From Hahella sp. (GTDB lineage: Bacteria > Pseudomonadota > Gammaproteobacteria > Pseudomonadales > Oleiphilaceae), in contig JANQMN010000130.1 in NCBI GenBank assembly GCA_028280065.1, forward strand, positions 1 through 63,751: DNA of 63,751 nt, in the 5' to 3' direction. How positions within the stretch are numbered: the first letter of the stretch is position 1; every line of letters starts with the position of its first letter. Below are positions 25,641 through 35,970 of the stretch, one piece after another. The notes under the pieces are model-generated. The model was not told the origin of the DNA. It saw only the letters and a list, made by a program, of their open reading frames with translations, and searched no databases. The translations under genes were made by a program, and so were the position numbers.

Positions 25641-28124
25641 TTAATGCTCGTCCTGCGTTAAATACTGCAGTAGATTGGACACCAATTGGGGGTCCGAGGC
25701 CATCACCGGTTTGAGTTTTTCTTCCGACATCCACAGTGCGTCGATAGGGACTTTGGCGGTGGCGCTGCAATCGGCGATACCGGTCATGATGGCACGGGCG
25801 CCGACTATTTCGCCTGGCCCGGCCAGTTTTTCCGTCGTCGAACCATCGGCTTGAATCTGCTGTATGGTCGCCTGTCCGCGGATAATGATGGCGAACGATC
25901 CACTGCGTTCGCCTTGGCGAAAGATAGCTTCGCCAGAGGTAAAGATCCGGTGTTCAGCGATTTTGATGAGTTTTTTGATCGTCGGGTGCGCCAGCCCCTT
26001 TACCCATGCGGCTTGTTCGATAATTTTCGTCGGGTCGGGCAGCGACGCTTGATCCGGCGAGCGCTGCATCGCCACCATCCGTTGTTCGACATCGTGTAGC
26101 AGCTTGCCCGCTTCCGATTTATCGAGAACGGCATGTTCCAGTAAACGTCTGATAACAGCGCGTTCGGTGTTTAGCATCAAGCGAATCGCAGCATTGGTTT
26201 CCAGTGTATTGATAATCTCGGGGAAGGATTGCCGCAGTTCATCCACGCGGGAATAGGTGTCCTGCTTGTTCAGGCTGATCTCCCGGTGAGCCGCTTCGGC
26301 TTCGGTTTTCGAAGGCGCTAATTGGTCGATATAGCTTTCCACTTCATTTTGCGCGCTGATAAAGCCCCGCGCCATATCGTAACCCAGTGTCATGCGCCGG
26401 AAACTCATATGCACCGCCCAACGGTTTAGCAATGGAATGCGCTTCAAATAGCGCAGAATGACGGGTACCTCCCACATTTTCTGTAACTCGGTTCGCGGAT
26501 AAATGGTGGGTTCGCCATCCAAGGCGTGTTCGGCGGATTCTACTAGGTGCTGGGTAGAATGGCGGCCAATCATGCCTTCATTGAATTGCAGCCAGTAGTT
26601 TTGCCTTTCGGTTTCGAGCAGCCGGCGGCGGAATGCCACGGAAAGGTCAGATTCTTGAATGTTTACGTCACTGTCGATGGGCTTCTTTTCCACCTCAAGC
26701 CCTAGCTTCTTGCGAATCGATACCCAATCCGCGCCTTTTAGAAAATCGTTCTGTTCAAGGTTGGGCATGAGGTTGTACAGTTCTTCTTCGATACTCGCTT
26801 CGGCTTTCTCGACGGTGGCTTGTTTTGCCGGTGGCAGTTGGTCCAACTTCAGTTTCCGGAATACCCAGGTCATGGTTGAACCGTTGACCACGATGGTAAG
26901 TACTACAATACAGGCGCAGAGAAACAGAATCTGATCGCGAATTTCCACGGGAATGCTTTCACTTTGCGCGACAGTGAGCGCCAATGCCAGGGAGACTGCA
27001 CCTCTTAACCCGCCCCAGGTCAGTACTATGGCTTTTTCCCGGTTAATGCCCCCACCGACTCTGGTCAGTATCGGCATCAACATAGTAATTGTGCCGCCTC
27101 TGATTATTAACAGCGCCACATACAGCACCAGTACGTAAGCCGCCAACTGCATATAGGCAAAATTGAGGCGGCTGGCAATCAACACACCGACCAGGATAAA
27201 TATCAGCGTATTGGCGATATAGGCCATGACTTCCCAAAATTGATGAACGAATTCCGAGACTTCCGGCGAGATGCGGGTCCGCCCGACACCGGCAAACAGT
27301 AAAGCCATGGCCACCAGGGCGACGACCCCGGAAACATGGAGCAAAACTTCGGCGACGAAGTAAACAAGGTAAGCGCTGGCGATGGTGATGGCGATTTCGA
27401 TTAAGGGGTCGTTAAAAATCCGGTCAATCCAGGCAAGCGCCAGCCAGCCAATGGTCAGGCCGACGAATAATCCCGCCAGTACGACCCAGACAAACTCCAG
27501 TGACAATCCGGCGATACTTAGCTGGGTATCGGTAGCGCCGTCCAATTGCGAAATGACCAGGCCGAAGAAAATGGTGAACAGGACAATAGCTGTACCGTCG
27601 TTTAGTAGTGATTCACCTTCCAGCAAGGTTTCCAAACGTTTTCTGGAACTGACTTCTTTCAGTAATGCGACGACGGCCACCGGATCGGTAGCGCTGATCA
27701 GTGCGCCGAACATCAGCGCAATCGGCCAGCTCCACTCAAACGGCACAATCGCCTTACTCACCGCGGCAGAGATCAGGCTGCAGATGATCAGGCCGGGAAT
27801 AGCGAGAATGGCGATCTGGTTGAGCAGACGCCGAAAAAGATGCACTTCCAGCGAGTAAGCCGATTCAAAAATCAAGGTAGGTAGAAAGATAAAAAGGATC
27901 AGATGCGGGTCGACATTGGCAAGGATATGCACCATGTCGTTGATGACCGGAGCAGAATGCTCAAAGTCCCAAACGCGATCGGCGGCACCTACCAGTAATC
28001 CGATCAGCAATAAAACCACGGTATAGGGGAGATGCAGTTTTTTGAGAACATGGCGGGTTAACGCGCCTATGAGCAAGGCGGCAACAATGAAGACGAGAAC
28101 CAGTATCCCTGTACCCAGATGCAC
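25641..28124 (-). CDS. Na+/H+ antiporter (CPA1/NhaP type) with cyclic-nucleotide-binding domain
   Basis: 827 residues starting at GTG 28124. About twelve membrane helices fill residues 1-415, with the CPA1 ion-binding motifs SATDPVAVVALLKE and EGESLLNDGTAIVLF. A long helical cytoplasmic region follows, and a cNMP-binding domain occupies about 695-810 (EHRIFTSGEAIFRQGERSGSFAII). The layout resembles SOS1-like antiporters that exchange Na+ for H+ under nucleotide or autoinhibitory control. A salt-handling role fits with the ProU-type importer in the same window. Confidence 0.92.
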   Translation of the reverse strand: MHLGTGILVLVFIVAALLIGALTRHVLKKLHLPYTVVLLLIGLLVGAADRVWDFEHSAPVINDMVHILANVDPHLILFIFLPTLIFESAYSLEVHLFRRLLNQIAILAIPGLIICSLISAAVSKAIVPFEWSWPIALMFGALISATDPVAVVALLKEVSSRKRLETLLEGESLLNDGTAIVLFTIFFGLVISQLDGATDTQLSIAGLSLEFVWVVLAGLFVGLTIGWLALAWIDRIFNDPLIEIAITIASAYLVYFVAEVLLHVSGVVALVAMALLFAGVGRTRISPEVSEFVHQFWEVMAYIANTLIFILVGVLIASRLNFAYMQLAAYVLVLYVALLIIRGGTITMLMPILTRVGGGINREKAIVLTWGGLRGAVSLALALTVAQSESIPVEIRDQILFLCACIVVLTIVVNGSTMTWVFRKLKLDQLPPAKQATVEKAEASIEEELYNLMPNLEQNDFLKGADWVSIRKKLGLEVEKKPIDSDVNIQESDLSVAFRRRLLETERQNYWLQFNEGMIGRHSTQHLVESAEHALDGEPTIYPRTELQKMWEVPVILRYLKRIPLLNRWAVHMSFRRMTLGYDMARGFISAQNEVESYIDQLAPSKTEAEAAHREISLNKQDTYSRVDELRQSFPEIINTLETNAAIRLMLNTERAVIRRLLEHAVLDKSEAGKLLHDVEQRMVAMQRSPDQASLPDPTKIIEQAAWVKGLAHPTIKKLIKIAEHRIFTSGEAIFRQGERSGSFAIIIRGQATIQQIQADGSTTEKLAGPGEIVGARAIMTGIADCSATAKVPIDALWMSEEKLKPVMASDPQLVSNLLQYLTQDEH

Positions 28125-28333
28125 TTTGTCCCCTTATTGATATTATTATTTGTGTCCGCCAGCCTAACCAAACTGTTGCGCTGTCGATACCCGATATATC
28201 AATTTTAGACGGGTTAAAGGAATTGTGCGTTGCCATCTATCGAAAGAGGGCACGAAGAGCGGAGTGATAAGCGGTTCTGAGGGCGCGTGTCGGTGTGGTG
28301 CGGCAGTGAGCCCTTGAATCGCTCTGTTGTTCC

Positions 28334-29710
28334 TCAGGCAACCGCCATCTGCGATATTGATTGCCCCTCACTGTCATGTTCGTGCCATTTTTGGTTGGGA
28401 AAGCCATGAATCAGTTCGCCAAGCTCACTGCAACGCAGCAACGCCGGCTCATCGCCATGAGCGGCCACCAAGGCGGTGACCATCTTATAGAGTTGTTTGA
28501 GCTGATAACCCAGTTCGTCAAACATCAGCGAGGTATATTCAATGTCCTGAAAATCGGCGTTGGTTTTGTGAAAGATTACCTGCTTCAACCAGTCCCGCAG
28601 TTCGGTTGAAAACAGGCCGGAGGACCGAATGGTTTTTTCAAGGTGATGTAACATCAAGATCGATTGCCGGCTCTTTTCCGCCTGAATTTTTACCGCGATT
28701 TCCCGTACGAACTGATGGGCCATTTCAAACCAATGGCTTAATATTTTCTGGGAAACCAGCATAAAGTTGGCTTGTTCCGGAATTCGATCATCCACCACGG
28801 CCCGTTTCGGAGGATGGTTGGACGACTGCATGATGCGGATTAACGCATCGTGGATTTCCTTCGGATAAACGTGGCCGATCATCTGCAGAATAGGTATGCA
28901 GTCTTTCACCAAATACCCCCTGGGTTTCAGGCGTTGGTGATAAATGGCGTTGGCCGCATCGGCGGCGGCGATTACCTGGCTTTCAAGACAGATTTTTTCG
29001 GCGGTTTTGCCTAAGGGATAACCGGTGCCATCGATTCTTTCATGATGCTCAAACACTGCACGCCCCGCCTTTTTAGGCAGTCCTGGTATTAAATCCAGGA
29101 AATACCGGCCAATCGCAACATGCCCTTGAATTGTTTTCCATTCATCCGTGGTCAACCGGCCGGTTTTGTGGACCAGCTCGGGGCTGATATTCAGCAGACC
29201 GGCATCGTGCATTTGCGCACCCAGGAAAACGGTTGTGGTGGATTCCTGGTCCATATTCAGTTCGTCTGCGAGCTGCAAAGCCAGGACGCTGGTGAGCAGT
29301 GAATCCTTGTAAACCCGAGGCAGGCGTTCCGCCATCACCGTCAGTTTTTGCGAAAGTAGGGGGTAATTGCCGTAGGCCATGCATTGCTTCTTGAGCTTGT
29401 CATTGATAGGGGCAATGGAACTGGCACCGAGTTTTTGATAGGCCGCATTGATTTTGGTGATGTCATGATGCAGACGCTTAGGTGTGATGGTCTTGTCGAG
29501 GTTAACCGAGTTCTCTAAGGGAGCCAGCAGCTTAAACCGGGCGATTTTCTCCGCGACATCCGGGGTAATAGGGGTACCTTTGGGAACGATAATCATCCCT
29601 TTATCGTTACAAATATCCTCGGTGGTCAAAACCTGGTTGGTTTTATTGACTTCAGCGAGATGGTCGACGTAAAAATCTTTGCTTTCAGAAGGGTTATCCA
29701 TAATTTCCAT
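28334..29710 (-). CDS. HD-GYP domain protein (putative cyclic di-GMP phosphodiesterase)
   Basis: About 458 residues. The HD-GYP core (about 155-300) shows MHDAGLLNISPELVHKTGRL and EHHERIDGTGYPLG, plus AAADAANAIYHQR. The usual HDxGK lysine is replaced by leucine, so the metal site or activity may differ. The C-terminal 150 residues are helical and of no known family. Two starts are possible, ATG 29710 and ATG 29701 (the latter 11 bases after AGGA); a third ATG at 29758 lacks a ribosome site. Confidence 0.87.
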   Translation of the reverse strand: MEIMDNPSESKDFYVDHLAEVNKTNQVLTTEDICNDKGMIIVPKGTPITPDVAEKIARFKLLAPLENSVNLDKTITPKRLHHDITKINAAYQKLGASSIAPINDKLKKQCMAYGNYPLLSQKLTVMAERLPRVYKDSLLTSVLALQLADELNMDQESTTTVFLGAQMHDAGLLNISPELVHKTGRLTTDEWKTIQGHVAIGRYFLDLIPGLPKKAGRAVFEHHERIDGTGYPLGKTAEKICLESQVIAAADAANAIYHQRLKPRGYLVKDCIPILQMIGHVYPKEIHDALIRIMQSSNHPPKRAVVDDRIPEQANFMLVSQKILSHWFEMAHQFVREIAVKIQAEKSRQSILMLHHLEKTIRSSGLFSTELRDWLKQVIFHKTNADFQDIEYTSLMFDELGYQLKQLYKMVTALVAAHGDEPALLRCSELGELIHGFPNQKWHEHDSEGQSISQMAVA

Positions 29711-29987
29711 ATTCCTAAATAAGTGAAAAGCTGTCACGCCTCGATTCAGGTTAGTCACAATATAGACATTCGCCCAGTAAGTACAAACCGCTAGATCGAA
29801 TCGATCTTTGTGTGAAGTCGGTCACATTTTGGGCTATTGATCGTCACTTTATCGTTACAGTGCGCAGGAAACTACAGAAACATTGTTGAAAAGATTATGT
29901 GACTGTAAATGAACTGTAATCTGTTTGTAGCCTATAGTTGCGGTAAAGTTGTAAAGGAGCGAATTCACCAAAAACCATAGGGATAAC

Positions 29988-30872
29988 ATGCGATATTCTA
30001 AAAGATTTGTTACTGGGCTGTTACTGCTCTGCTGCTCGATCACCAGCCATTTATCCGCACAGACTCAGGGAATCTTCTGGCAGGCCGACTACAAAGAAGG
30101 TACCGCTTATCTATTAGGTTCGGTGCATTTCGGTAACGCCAACTTTTATCCGTTGGCAGACCACATCATGCAGGGATTTGCCGACAGTAAGGTGCTGCTG
30201 GTGGAGATGGATGACCAGAAGGTCAGTCCCCAAGAGCAGGTCGCCATAATGCAGTCCACCGTACTGTATCCACCGGGAGACGGAATTGAACGCCATTTGT
30301 CGGCGGCTACCCGCAAGTTGTTGAAACATAGGCTTGAAGAGCTTGGTATTCCTCTCGCCAGTGTCCAGCAGTTTCGGCCGGGTTTTTTAATGATCACCAT
30401 GGCAGCCATGCAGGCCATCAGCCTGGGATACACGCCTGAGCTCGGCGTTGACCTGCATTTCATACAGAAGGCACGAGGCAACAAGCCCATCGAGCAAATA
30501 GAGTCCTTCAGGCAGCAAATGGAACTGCTGGCGAACTTGCCTGAAGACGACGCCATGATCCGCGATAATTTGGAACAACTTGACGAGAACGAAGAGCTTT
30601 GGCGAAAGATGGAGCAGGCCTGGAGGCAGGGCGACGACGACCGCCTCTACCAGTTAGCCATCGCCGAGCCCTTGGCGGAATATCCCGAATTGCAGCCCCT
30701 GTATGAGGCGCTGTTCTTCAAGCGCAATCAGAACATGGCTAACGCCGTCGGCCAATGTGTTAAAACCCATGGCGTCTGTTTTGTCGTGGTCGGCGCAGGG
30801 CACATTGTAGGCGAACGCGGTATTGTCGATATATTGCGGAAGGAAGGCGTTAAGATGTCACCCGGGCACTGA
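29988..30872 (+). CDS. TraB/GumN family protein, secreted
   Basis: A 294-residue protein with an N-terminal signal peptide (about 1-24) and the TraB/GumN fold: GTAYLLGSVHFGNANFYPL near the start, LLVEMD, and a C-terminal VVVGAGHIVGERGIVDILRKEG. The GxxH and ExD-like conserved residues suggest a Tiki-type metal-dependent protease, but substrates in bacteria are unknown. It is divergent from the HD-GYP gene and its 3' end overlaps the convergent LysR gene by 23 bp. Confidence 0.9.
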   Translation: MRYSKRFVTGLLLLCCSITSHLSAQTQGIFWQADYKEGTAYLLGSVHFGNANFYPLADHIMQGFADSKVLLVEMDDQKVSPQEQVAIMQSTVLYPPGDGIERHLSAATRKLLKHRLEELGIPLASVQQFRPGFLMITMAAMQAISLGYTPELGVDLHFIQKARGNKPIEQIESFRQQMELLANLPEDDAMIRDNLEQLDENEELWRKMEQAWRQGDDDRLYQLAIAEPLAEYPELQPLYEALFFKRNQNMANAVGQCVKTHGVCFVVVGAGHIVGERGIVDILRKEGVKMSPGH

Positions 30873-31791
30873 CAAAAGGTTGGTTTTTAGCACTTTGCCA
30901 AAGCCGTTCCAATCCAGTGTGGTCGTTATCCTTGCGCCGGTACAGCCGGACTTCGATGGGAATGTTGAAACGCATGCCGCCGGCTCTTTGTAAACGGCCA
31001 TAGCGAATGCTCTCTTCGGCCAAGCGGCTGGGAACCCAACCGATGCCGAATCCTTCCTTGATCATGGCTTTGACGCTGACGGAATGAAAGTTTTGATTGA
31101 CGGTCTGCAGATGCAGATCGTCCATGTTTTGGTGCAGGCCATGATGAATCACGGGTTTTAGAAATGCCTGGTCGTGATAGTCGATGTAAGGAATGGCTTT
31201 ACGCTTACTGCCCGGCAGCAGGAAGCGCGGTTTGCCCTTCGCATCGACACTGGTCAGCGGAACCAGTACTTCATCGGCCACTTTTACCGATTCAAAAAAG
31301 TCCGCGGTGGCCTCGGAAAAAAGCGGAATACTCGGATGCCAGTAGCAAAGCATGAAATCGCATTGATTCTCTAGCAACGCGTGGGAAAAATCTCTCACCG
31401 TCCAAGCGGTTGCGCGCAGATTCAGTTCCAGCTCAACATCGAGCTTCTGACATACGGGTTCCAGCCAGTGCTGATAAAACAGCAGGTAAAGGGTTTGGCT
31501 GGTGGCGAATGTCAGGCAACGGGCTTCTTTTTCCTTGATGGCCTGACAAGCTTCGCGGGTTTCTTTCAGGGTTCTGGTGATGCGTTCGGCGGCATCGAGA
31601 AACTGTTCTCCGGCCACTGTCAAAGATAGAGGGAGAGTGTTCCGGTCAACTAAAGCAACTCCCATTTCTTCCTCAAGCAGTTTGATTCGCCGGCTGAAGG
31701 TCGGCTGGGTGACATTTTGCGCATCCGCGGCCCTGGAAAAATGGCGGGTTTTCGCCAACGCTATAAAATCTTCCAGCCAACGTATTTCCAT
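30850..31791 (-). CDS. LysR-family transcriptional regulator (HypT/YjiE-like)
   Basis: 313 residues with an N-terminal winged helix (IRWLEDFIALAKTRHFSRAAD..VTQPTFSRRIKLLEEEMG) and a LysR substrate domain. The MEIRWLEDFIALAKTRHFSRAA start resembles the hypochlorite-responsive HypT group, though the inducer cannot be read from sequence. It lies directly downstream of the peptide transporter operon on the same strand (42 bp gap), so it could be read through from it or regulate it. Confidence 0.9.
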   Translation of the reverse strand: MEIRWLEDFIALAKTRHFSRAADAQNVTQPTFSRRIKLLEEEMGVALVDRNTLPLSLTVAGEQFLDAAERITRTLKETREACQAIKEKEARCLTFATSQTLYLLFYQHWLEPVCQKLDVELELNLRATAWTVRDFSHALLENQCDFMLCYWHPSIPLFSEATADFFESVKVADEVLVPLTSVDAKGKPRFLLPGSKRKAIPYIDYHDQAFLKPVIHHGLHQNMDDLHLQTVNQNFHSVSVKAMIKEGFGIGWVPSRLAEESIRYGRLQRAGGMRFNIPIEVRLYRRKDNDHTGLERLWQSAKNQPFVSARVTS

Positions 31792-31833
31792 AGAGCAGTG
31801 GACCCGATTTTAAGAGGTGAAGTGCAACTTGGG

Positions 31834-32847
31834 TTATCCTGAAGCGATGCGGTTCTCTTCCACAGCATGGCAGGAAATCTGAACATCGTCCACTTGGCGT
31901 AAGGCTGGTATTTCGTTCCGGCAGCGGTCGTTGGCATGCGGGCAGCGGCCATGAAAAACACAACCGCTGGGCAAGTTAACCGGTGTCGGCACTTCTCCCT
32001 GGAGGCGGATAAACCGGGGACGTTCGTCCTCAAGACGGGGAATAGCGCTGAGTAACGCCTGGGAATAGGGATGACGGGGCTGGGCGAATAGGGTTCGGGT
32101 GGGGGCGACTTCGCAAATCCGGCCTAGATACATCACCGCGACCCGAGCGCCGAAATGCTCAACCACGGATAGGTCATGGGTAATAAACAGGTAGGTCAGC
32201 CCTCTCTGCTCCTGGGCATCCATCATGAGATTAAGCACTTGGGCCTGAATGGAAACATCGAGTGCCGAGATCGGTTCATCCGCGACGATAAATTCCGGAT
32301 CCACAATCAAAGCTCTGGCGATACTGATTCGCTGCCGCTGCCCGCCGGAAAACTCGTGGGGGAAGCGCTTCCCCCAAGATGGATCCACGCCCACGGCTTG
32401 CATGACTTCCGCCACCTTGTCCTTCATTTCCGCTTTGCCGAGATCGGATTGATGGAAACGAATGGGTTCTTCAAGGGTCTCGGTAATGGACATGCGCGGA
32501 TTGAGCGAGGCATAGGGATTCTGGAAAATCATTTGCATCCGGCGCCGGTAGGACATCATTTCCCGAGGTGATAAATTATCGATCCTCTGTCCCTGATAGT
32601 GCACCGATCCTTCGCTGGGTTCAATCAAGCCCATGACCGTGCGGGCTACTGTCGATTTGCCACAGCCGGACTCCCCGACTATGCACAACGCTTCGCCCTT
32701 GTTCACCGTTAAGTCCACGCCGTTGATGGCATGCACATTCTCCTCCCGCAACTCTAACCTGCCGCCTTTGAGACGAATTCGATCCAGCAAGTCTCCGTGA
32801 ATAGGGAAGCGTTTATGCAGGTTTCTAATTTCCACCAATGTGCTCAT
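31834..32847 (-). CDS. Peptide ABC transporter ATPase, DppF/OppF type
   Basis: 337 residues with Walker A GESGCGKST, signature FSGGQRQR, Walker B FIVADEPISALD and the C-terminal oligopeptide-type extension with a Cys-rich segment (CVFHGRCPHANDRC). It is the last gene of a five-gene importer operon and starts 3 bp after its DppD-like partner. Confidence 0.93.
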   Translation of the reverse strand: MSTLVEIRNLHKRFPIHGDLLDRIRLKGGRLELREENVHAINGVDLTVNKGEALCIVGESGCGKSTVARTVMGLIEPSEGSVHYQGQRIDNLSPREMMSYRRRMQMIFQNPYASLNPRMSITETLEEPIRFHQSDLGKAEMKDKVAEVMQAVGVDPSWGKRFPHEFSGGQRQRISIARALIVDPEFIVADEPISALDVSIQAQVLNLMMDAQEQRGLTYLFITHDLSVVEHFGARVAVMYLGRICEVAPTRTLFAQPRHPYSQALLSAIPRLEDERPRFIRLQGEVPTPVNLPSGCVFHGRCPHANDRCRNEIPALRQVDDVQISCHAVEENRIASG

Positions 32848-32850
32848 CTG

Positions 32851-33873
32851 CTAGCTATCCTGGCCGGTTGATGGAGAATTTTCTAGCGCTGGGCTTTTTC
32901 CGGCCTGGTTAACAAGCTCCGCGACCATATGGCAGGCGACCTGGCAACCGCCGGATTGGGTAAAGGCAGGTATCTGCTCTTTACATGCAGCCTTGGCATA
33001 GGCACAACGCGGATGGAAGGCACAGCCATTCGGAAGCTGTTGCAAAGGCGGCATGGAACCGGGTATCTGGTTCAGCCGCCGGCCTGGAATACCTTGTTGC
33101 GGCAATGCGTTGATCAAGCCCTGGGTGTAGGGGTGTTGGGCGTCATTGATGATCTCCTTGGTTGGTCCCATCTCGATGATGCGTCCGGCATACATGACAA
33201 TGGTCCGCTCGGTGACCTGGGATACCACGCCCAAATCATGGGTTATCAGAATCAGGCCGAGATTCCGGTCTTCACAGAGTTCCAGCAACAGATCCATGAT
33301 TTCTGCCTGGATCGTGACATCCAGGGCGGTGGTCGGTTCGTCGGCAATGATAATGTCGGGATTCAGCAGCAGGGCGATGGCAATAATGATACGCTGTTTC
33401 ATACCGCCGGACAGCTCATGCGGGTATTGATCCAGGCGTTTTTCCGGAGAAGGAATATGCACCAGGCGGAGTTTTTCCAGAGCAATCTTGCGGGCTTCCT
33501 GTCTGCTGATGCGGGTGTGTGCCTGCAGCGACTCCACCATTTGCGCACCGACGGTAAGCACCGGATTCAGAGTCATCATCGGGTCCTGAAAGATCATGCT
33601 GATCCGGTTGCCACGGACATTTCTAAGTTGGCTCGGATTCAGTTGGGCCAGGTCGTTGCCGTCAAACAGAATCTTACCCTTGGAGATGTAACCAGGCCGG
33701 CTAATCAAGTTGAGAATCGAAAAGGCCGCAACGGATTTGCCCGCGCCGGATTCGCCGACTATTCCCAATCTTTGCCCGCGGTCCAGGGAAAAGCTGATAT
33801 CCCGTAAAGCAGTGACCGGGCCTGAGCGCAGGGCAAATTTGACTTCGAGGTCATGGATTTCAAGTAATGCCAT
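32851..33873 (-). CDS. Peptide ABC transporter ATPase, DppD/OppD type
   Basis: 340 residues with Walker A GESGAGKSV, signature LSGGMKQR, Walker B IIIADEPTTALD and the C-terminal oligopeptide extension (CAFHPRCAYAKAAC). It forms the ATPase heterodimer with the next gene. It starts 13 bp after the permease gene. Confidence 0.93.
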   Translation of the reverse strand: MALLEIHDLEVKFALRSGPVTALRDISFSLDRGQRLGIVGESGAGKSVAAFSILNLISRPGYISKGKILFDGNDLAQLNPSQLRNVRGNRISMIFQDPMMTLNPVLTVGAQMVESLQAHTRISRQEARKIALEKLRLVHIPSPEKRLDQYPHELSGGMKQRIIIAIALLLNPDIIIADEPTTALDVTIQAEIMDLLLELCEDRNLGLILITHDLGVVSQVTERTIVMYAGRIIEMGPTKEIINDAQHPYTQGLINALPQQGIPGRRLNQIPGSMPPLQQLPNGCAFHPRCAYAKAACKEQIPAFTQSGGCQVACHMVAELVNQAGKSPALENSPSTGQDS

Positions 33874-33886
33874 CGTGACTGCCCGC

Positions 33887-34849
33887 TTAGCCTTTATACA
33901 GTTTCGGATTCAACACATCGCGCAGCCAATCGCCCAGGAGATTGATCACCAGAACCAGTAAAATCAACGCAATCCCAGGGATGATCGTGATCCACCAGGC
34001 GCCGGAGAAAATAAACTCAAAACCGCTGGCGATAAGCGAACCCAGCGAAGGCTGGGAAGGCGGCATGCCAAGCCCGAGAAACGATAAAGATGCCTCGGAA
34101 ATAATCGCGTTGGCGATTTGTACGGTAGAGATGACCAACACCGGCGACAAGGTATTGGGCAGAATGTGGCGAAACATGATTCGAATCGGGCCCAGACCGA
34201 TCACCCGCGCGGCATCGACATATTCTTTCTTACGTTCGGCCAGCACGGACGCCCGCACGGTGCGGGCATACTGTGGCCATTCGGCAATGCCAATCACCAG
34301 CACCAGCATGACCATGGCCAGGTCTTGATATAATTCCGCGCCGAACGCTGCTTGAAAAATCGCGAGAAAGATAATCGCGACCATGAGGGTTGAAAAAGAC
34401 AATTGAATGTCGGCCAAACGCATCAAAAAACTATCTACTCTGCCGCCGAAATAACCGGCGCTCAGGCCAATGACGATGCCAAGGAACGCCTGCAGCATCA
34501 CCGCGCAAACACCGATAATGAGGGATAACCGGGTGCCGTACAGAATGGTGCTCCACATATCCCGGCCCTGGGCGTCGGTCCCGAATAGAAAACGCGAATC
34601 GCCTTCCTCCTGCCAGACCGGCGGCAACTCCGAATCCATCAGGTCAAACTGGGTCATGTCGTATGGGTCCATCGGTGCCAGGAGCGGAGCCGACAGACTG
34701 GCGAGAATAAACAGGAAGAAGATTGAAAAGCTCACTATCGCGACCTTGTCGCGCTTAAAGCTGTGCCAGAAATGCGAGTCCAGAAACTGCTGCCAGCGGG
34801 AATCGGCAGTGTTCAGCAACGGTTCGTGAGGACTGGATTGGGTGGTCAT
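33887..34849 (-). CDS. Peptide ABC transporter permease, DppC/OppC type
   Basis: 320 residues, six membrane helices, with the OppC N-terminal region and the EAA loop (EYVDAARVIGLGPIRIMFRHILPN). Pairs with the DppB-like permease encoded 9 bp upstream. Confidence 0.93.
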   Translation of the reverse strand: MTTQSSPHEPLLNTADSRWQQFLDSHFWHSFKRDKVAIVSFSIFFLFILASLSAPLLAPMDPYDMTQFDLMDSELPPVWQEEGDSRFLFGTDAQGRDMWSTILYGTRLSLIIGVCAVMLQAFLGIVIGLSAGYFGGRVDSFLMRLADIQLSFSTLMVAIIFLAIFQAAFGAELYQDLAMVMLVLVIGIAEWPQYARTVRASVLAERKKEYVDAARVIGLGPIRIMFRHILPNTLSPVLVISTVQIANAIISEASLSFLGLGMPPSQPSLGSLIASGFEFIFSGAWWITIIPGIALILLVLVINLLGDWLRDVLNPKLYKG

Positions 34850-34858
34850 GAAGATGCC

Positions 34859-35842
34859 TTAGCCGGTGTGTTTGGCTGCCAGTTTGACGGTTGGATTCAC
34901 GAGCCCGTAAATCAGGTCTACAACAGTGTTCGTCACCACGAAAATTGCGCCGACGACGATCAGGTAGGCGACGATCAGAGGCGTGTCCACGCGGTTTACC
35001 GCTTCTAAAAACAAAAAGCCCATGCCGGGCCACTGAAATACGGTTTCGGTCAATATCGTATAGGCCACCATCGTGCCGATTTGCACACCGCCCACGGTAA
35101 TCACCGGCAACATGGTGTTTTTAAATGCGTGAAGAAAATAGATACGGTAGCGGCTGATACCCTTCGCCCAAGCGAATTTGACGTACTCGGATTCCAATAC
35201 CTCCATCATTTCCGAGCGGATCAGGCGGATAAAGAGCGGCAGCATGATGGAGGAGAGCGCAATGGAGGGTAACACCAAATGCAACAGGCCGTCGGCAGTC
35301 AGAAAACCGGTTTCCCAATAGCCGAAAACGTGCACCAGCTCGCCCCGGCCGAAGGAGGGCATCACGCCGAGCAAGACCGAGAATACGTACACCAGCATGA
35401 TCGCGGTGAGAAACACCGGGATGGATATGCCGACTATGCTGAATCCCATGATGATTTTCGTTAGCACACTTTGGGGATTTATCGCAGAATAGATTCCCAG
35501 GGGCACAGAAAGGAAGATGATGATTAAGGTCGCGCCGAACACCAGTTCCAGTGTCGCCGGTAGTTTCTTTAAAATCACTTGCAGCGCCGGTTCTTTAAAA
35601 AAGTAGGAAGTCCCCAGATCCCCTTGAACCGCATTCTTGGCAAATCGCCAATACTGGGTGAGGAACGGGTCGTTGAGTCCCATTTGCTCACGCAACGCCT
35701 GGCGTTCTTCTTCGGAGACGGATTGGCCGACCAGCTCTCTCAGCGGATCACCGAGATTATCCTGGATGGAAAAACTGATGACACTGATGACAAACATCAC
35801 GACGAATGCTTGAACCAGTCTACGGATAAGAAAAGCCAACAT
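34859..35842 (-). CDS. Peptide ABC transporter permease, DppB/OppB type
   Basis: 327 residues with the N-terminal MLAFLIRRLVQAFVVMFVIS helix and EAA loop (YVKFAWAKGISRYRIYFLHAF). First permease of the operon; a 245-bp spacer containing a nested palindrome separates it from the upstream binding-protein gene. Confidence 0.93.
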   Translation of the reverse strand: MLAFLIRRLVQAFVVMFVISVISFSIQDNLGDPLRELVGQSVSEEERQALREQMGLNDPFLTQYWRFAKNAVQGDLGTSYFFKEPALQVILKKLPATLELVFGATLIIIFLSVPLGIYSAINPQSVLTKIIMGFSIVGISIPVFLTAIMLVYVFSVLLGVMPSFGRGELVHVFGYWETGFLTADGLLHLVLPSIALSSIMLPLFIRLIRSEMMEVLESEYVKFAWAKGISRYRIYFLHAFKNTMLPVITVGGVQIGTMVAYTILTETVFQWPGMGFLFLEAVNRVDTPLIVAYLIVVGAIFVVTNTVVDLIYGLVNPTVKLAAKHTG

Positions 35843-35970
35843 ACTTCAATGAACCGGAATGGAATCTTGTATTGGTAGTGCGAGCACCAAGGCTAAAAAG
35901 CCGAAGGTACCGGTTACTTTGTCAGGCCGTTAGCCCCTCAGCCTGAAATCGGTTAATGCCGCAAAAAACG

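Noticed and set aside
32929-33807. 292-residue frame antisense to the DppD-like ATPase
   Set aside because: The opposite strand encodes complete Walker A, signature and Walker B motifs; this frame has none.
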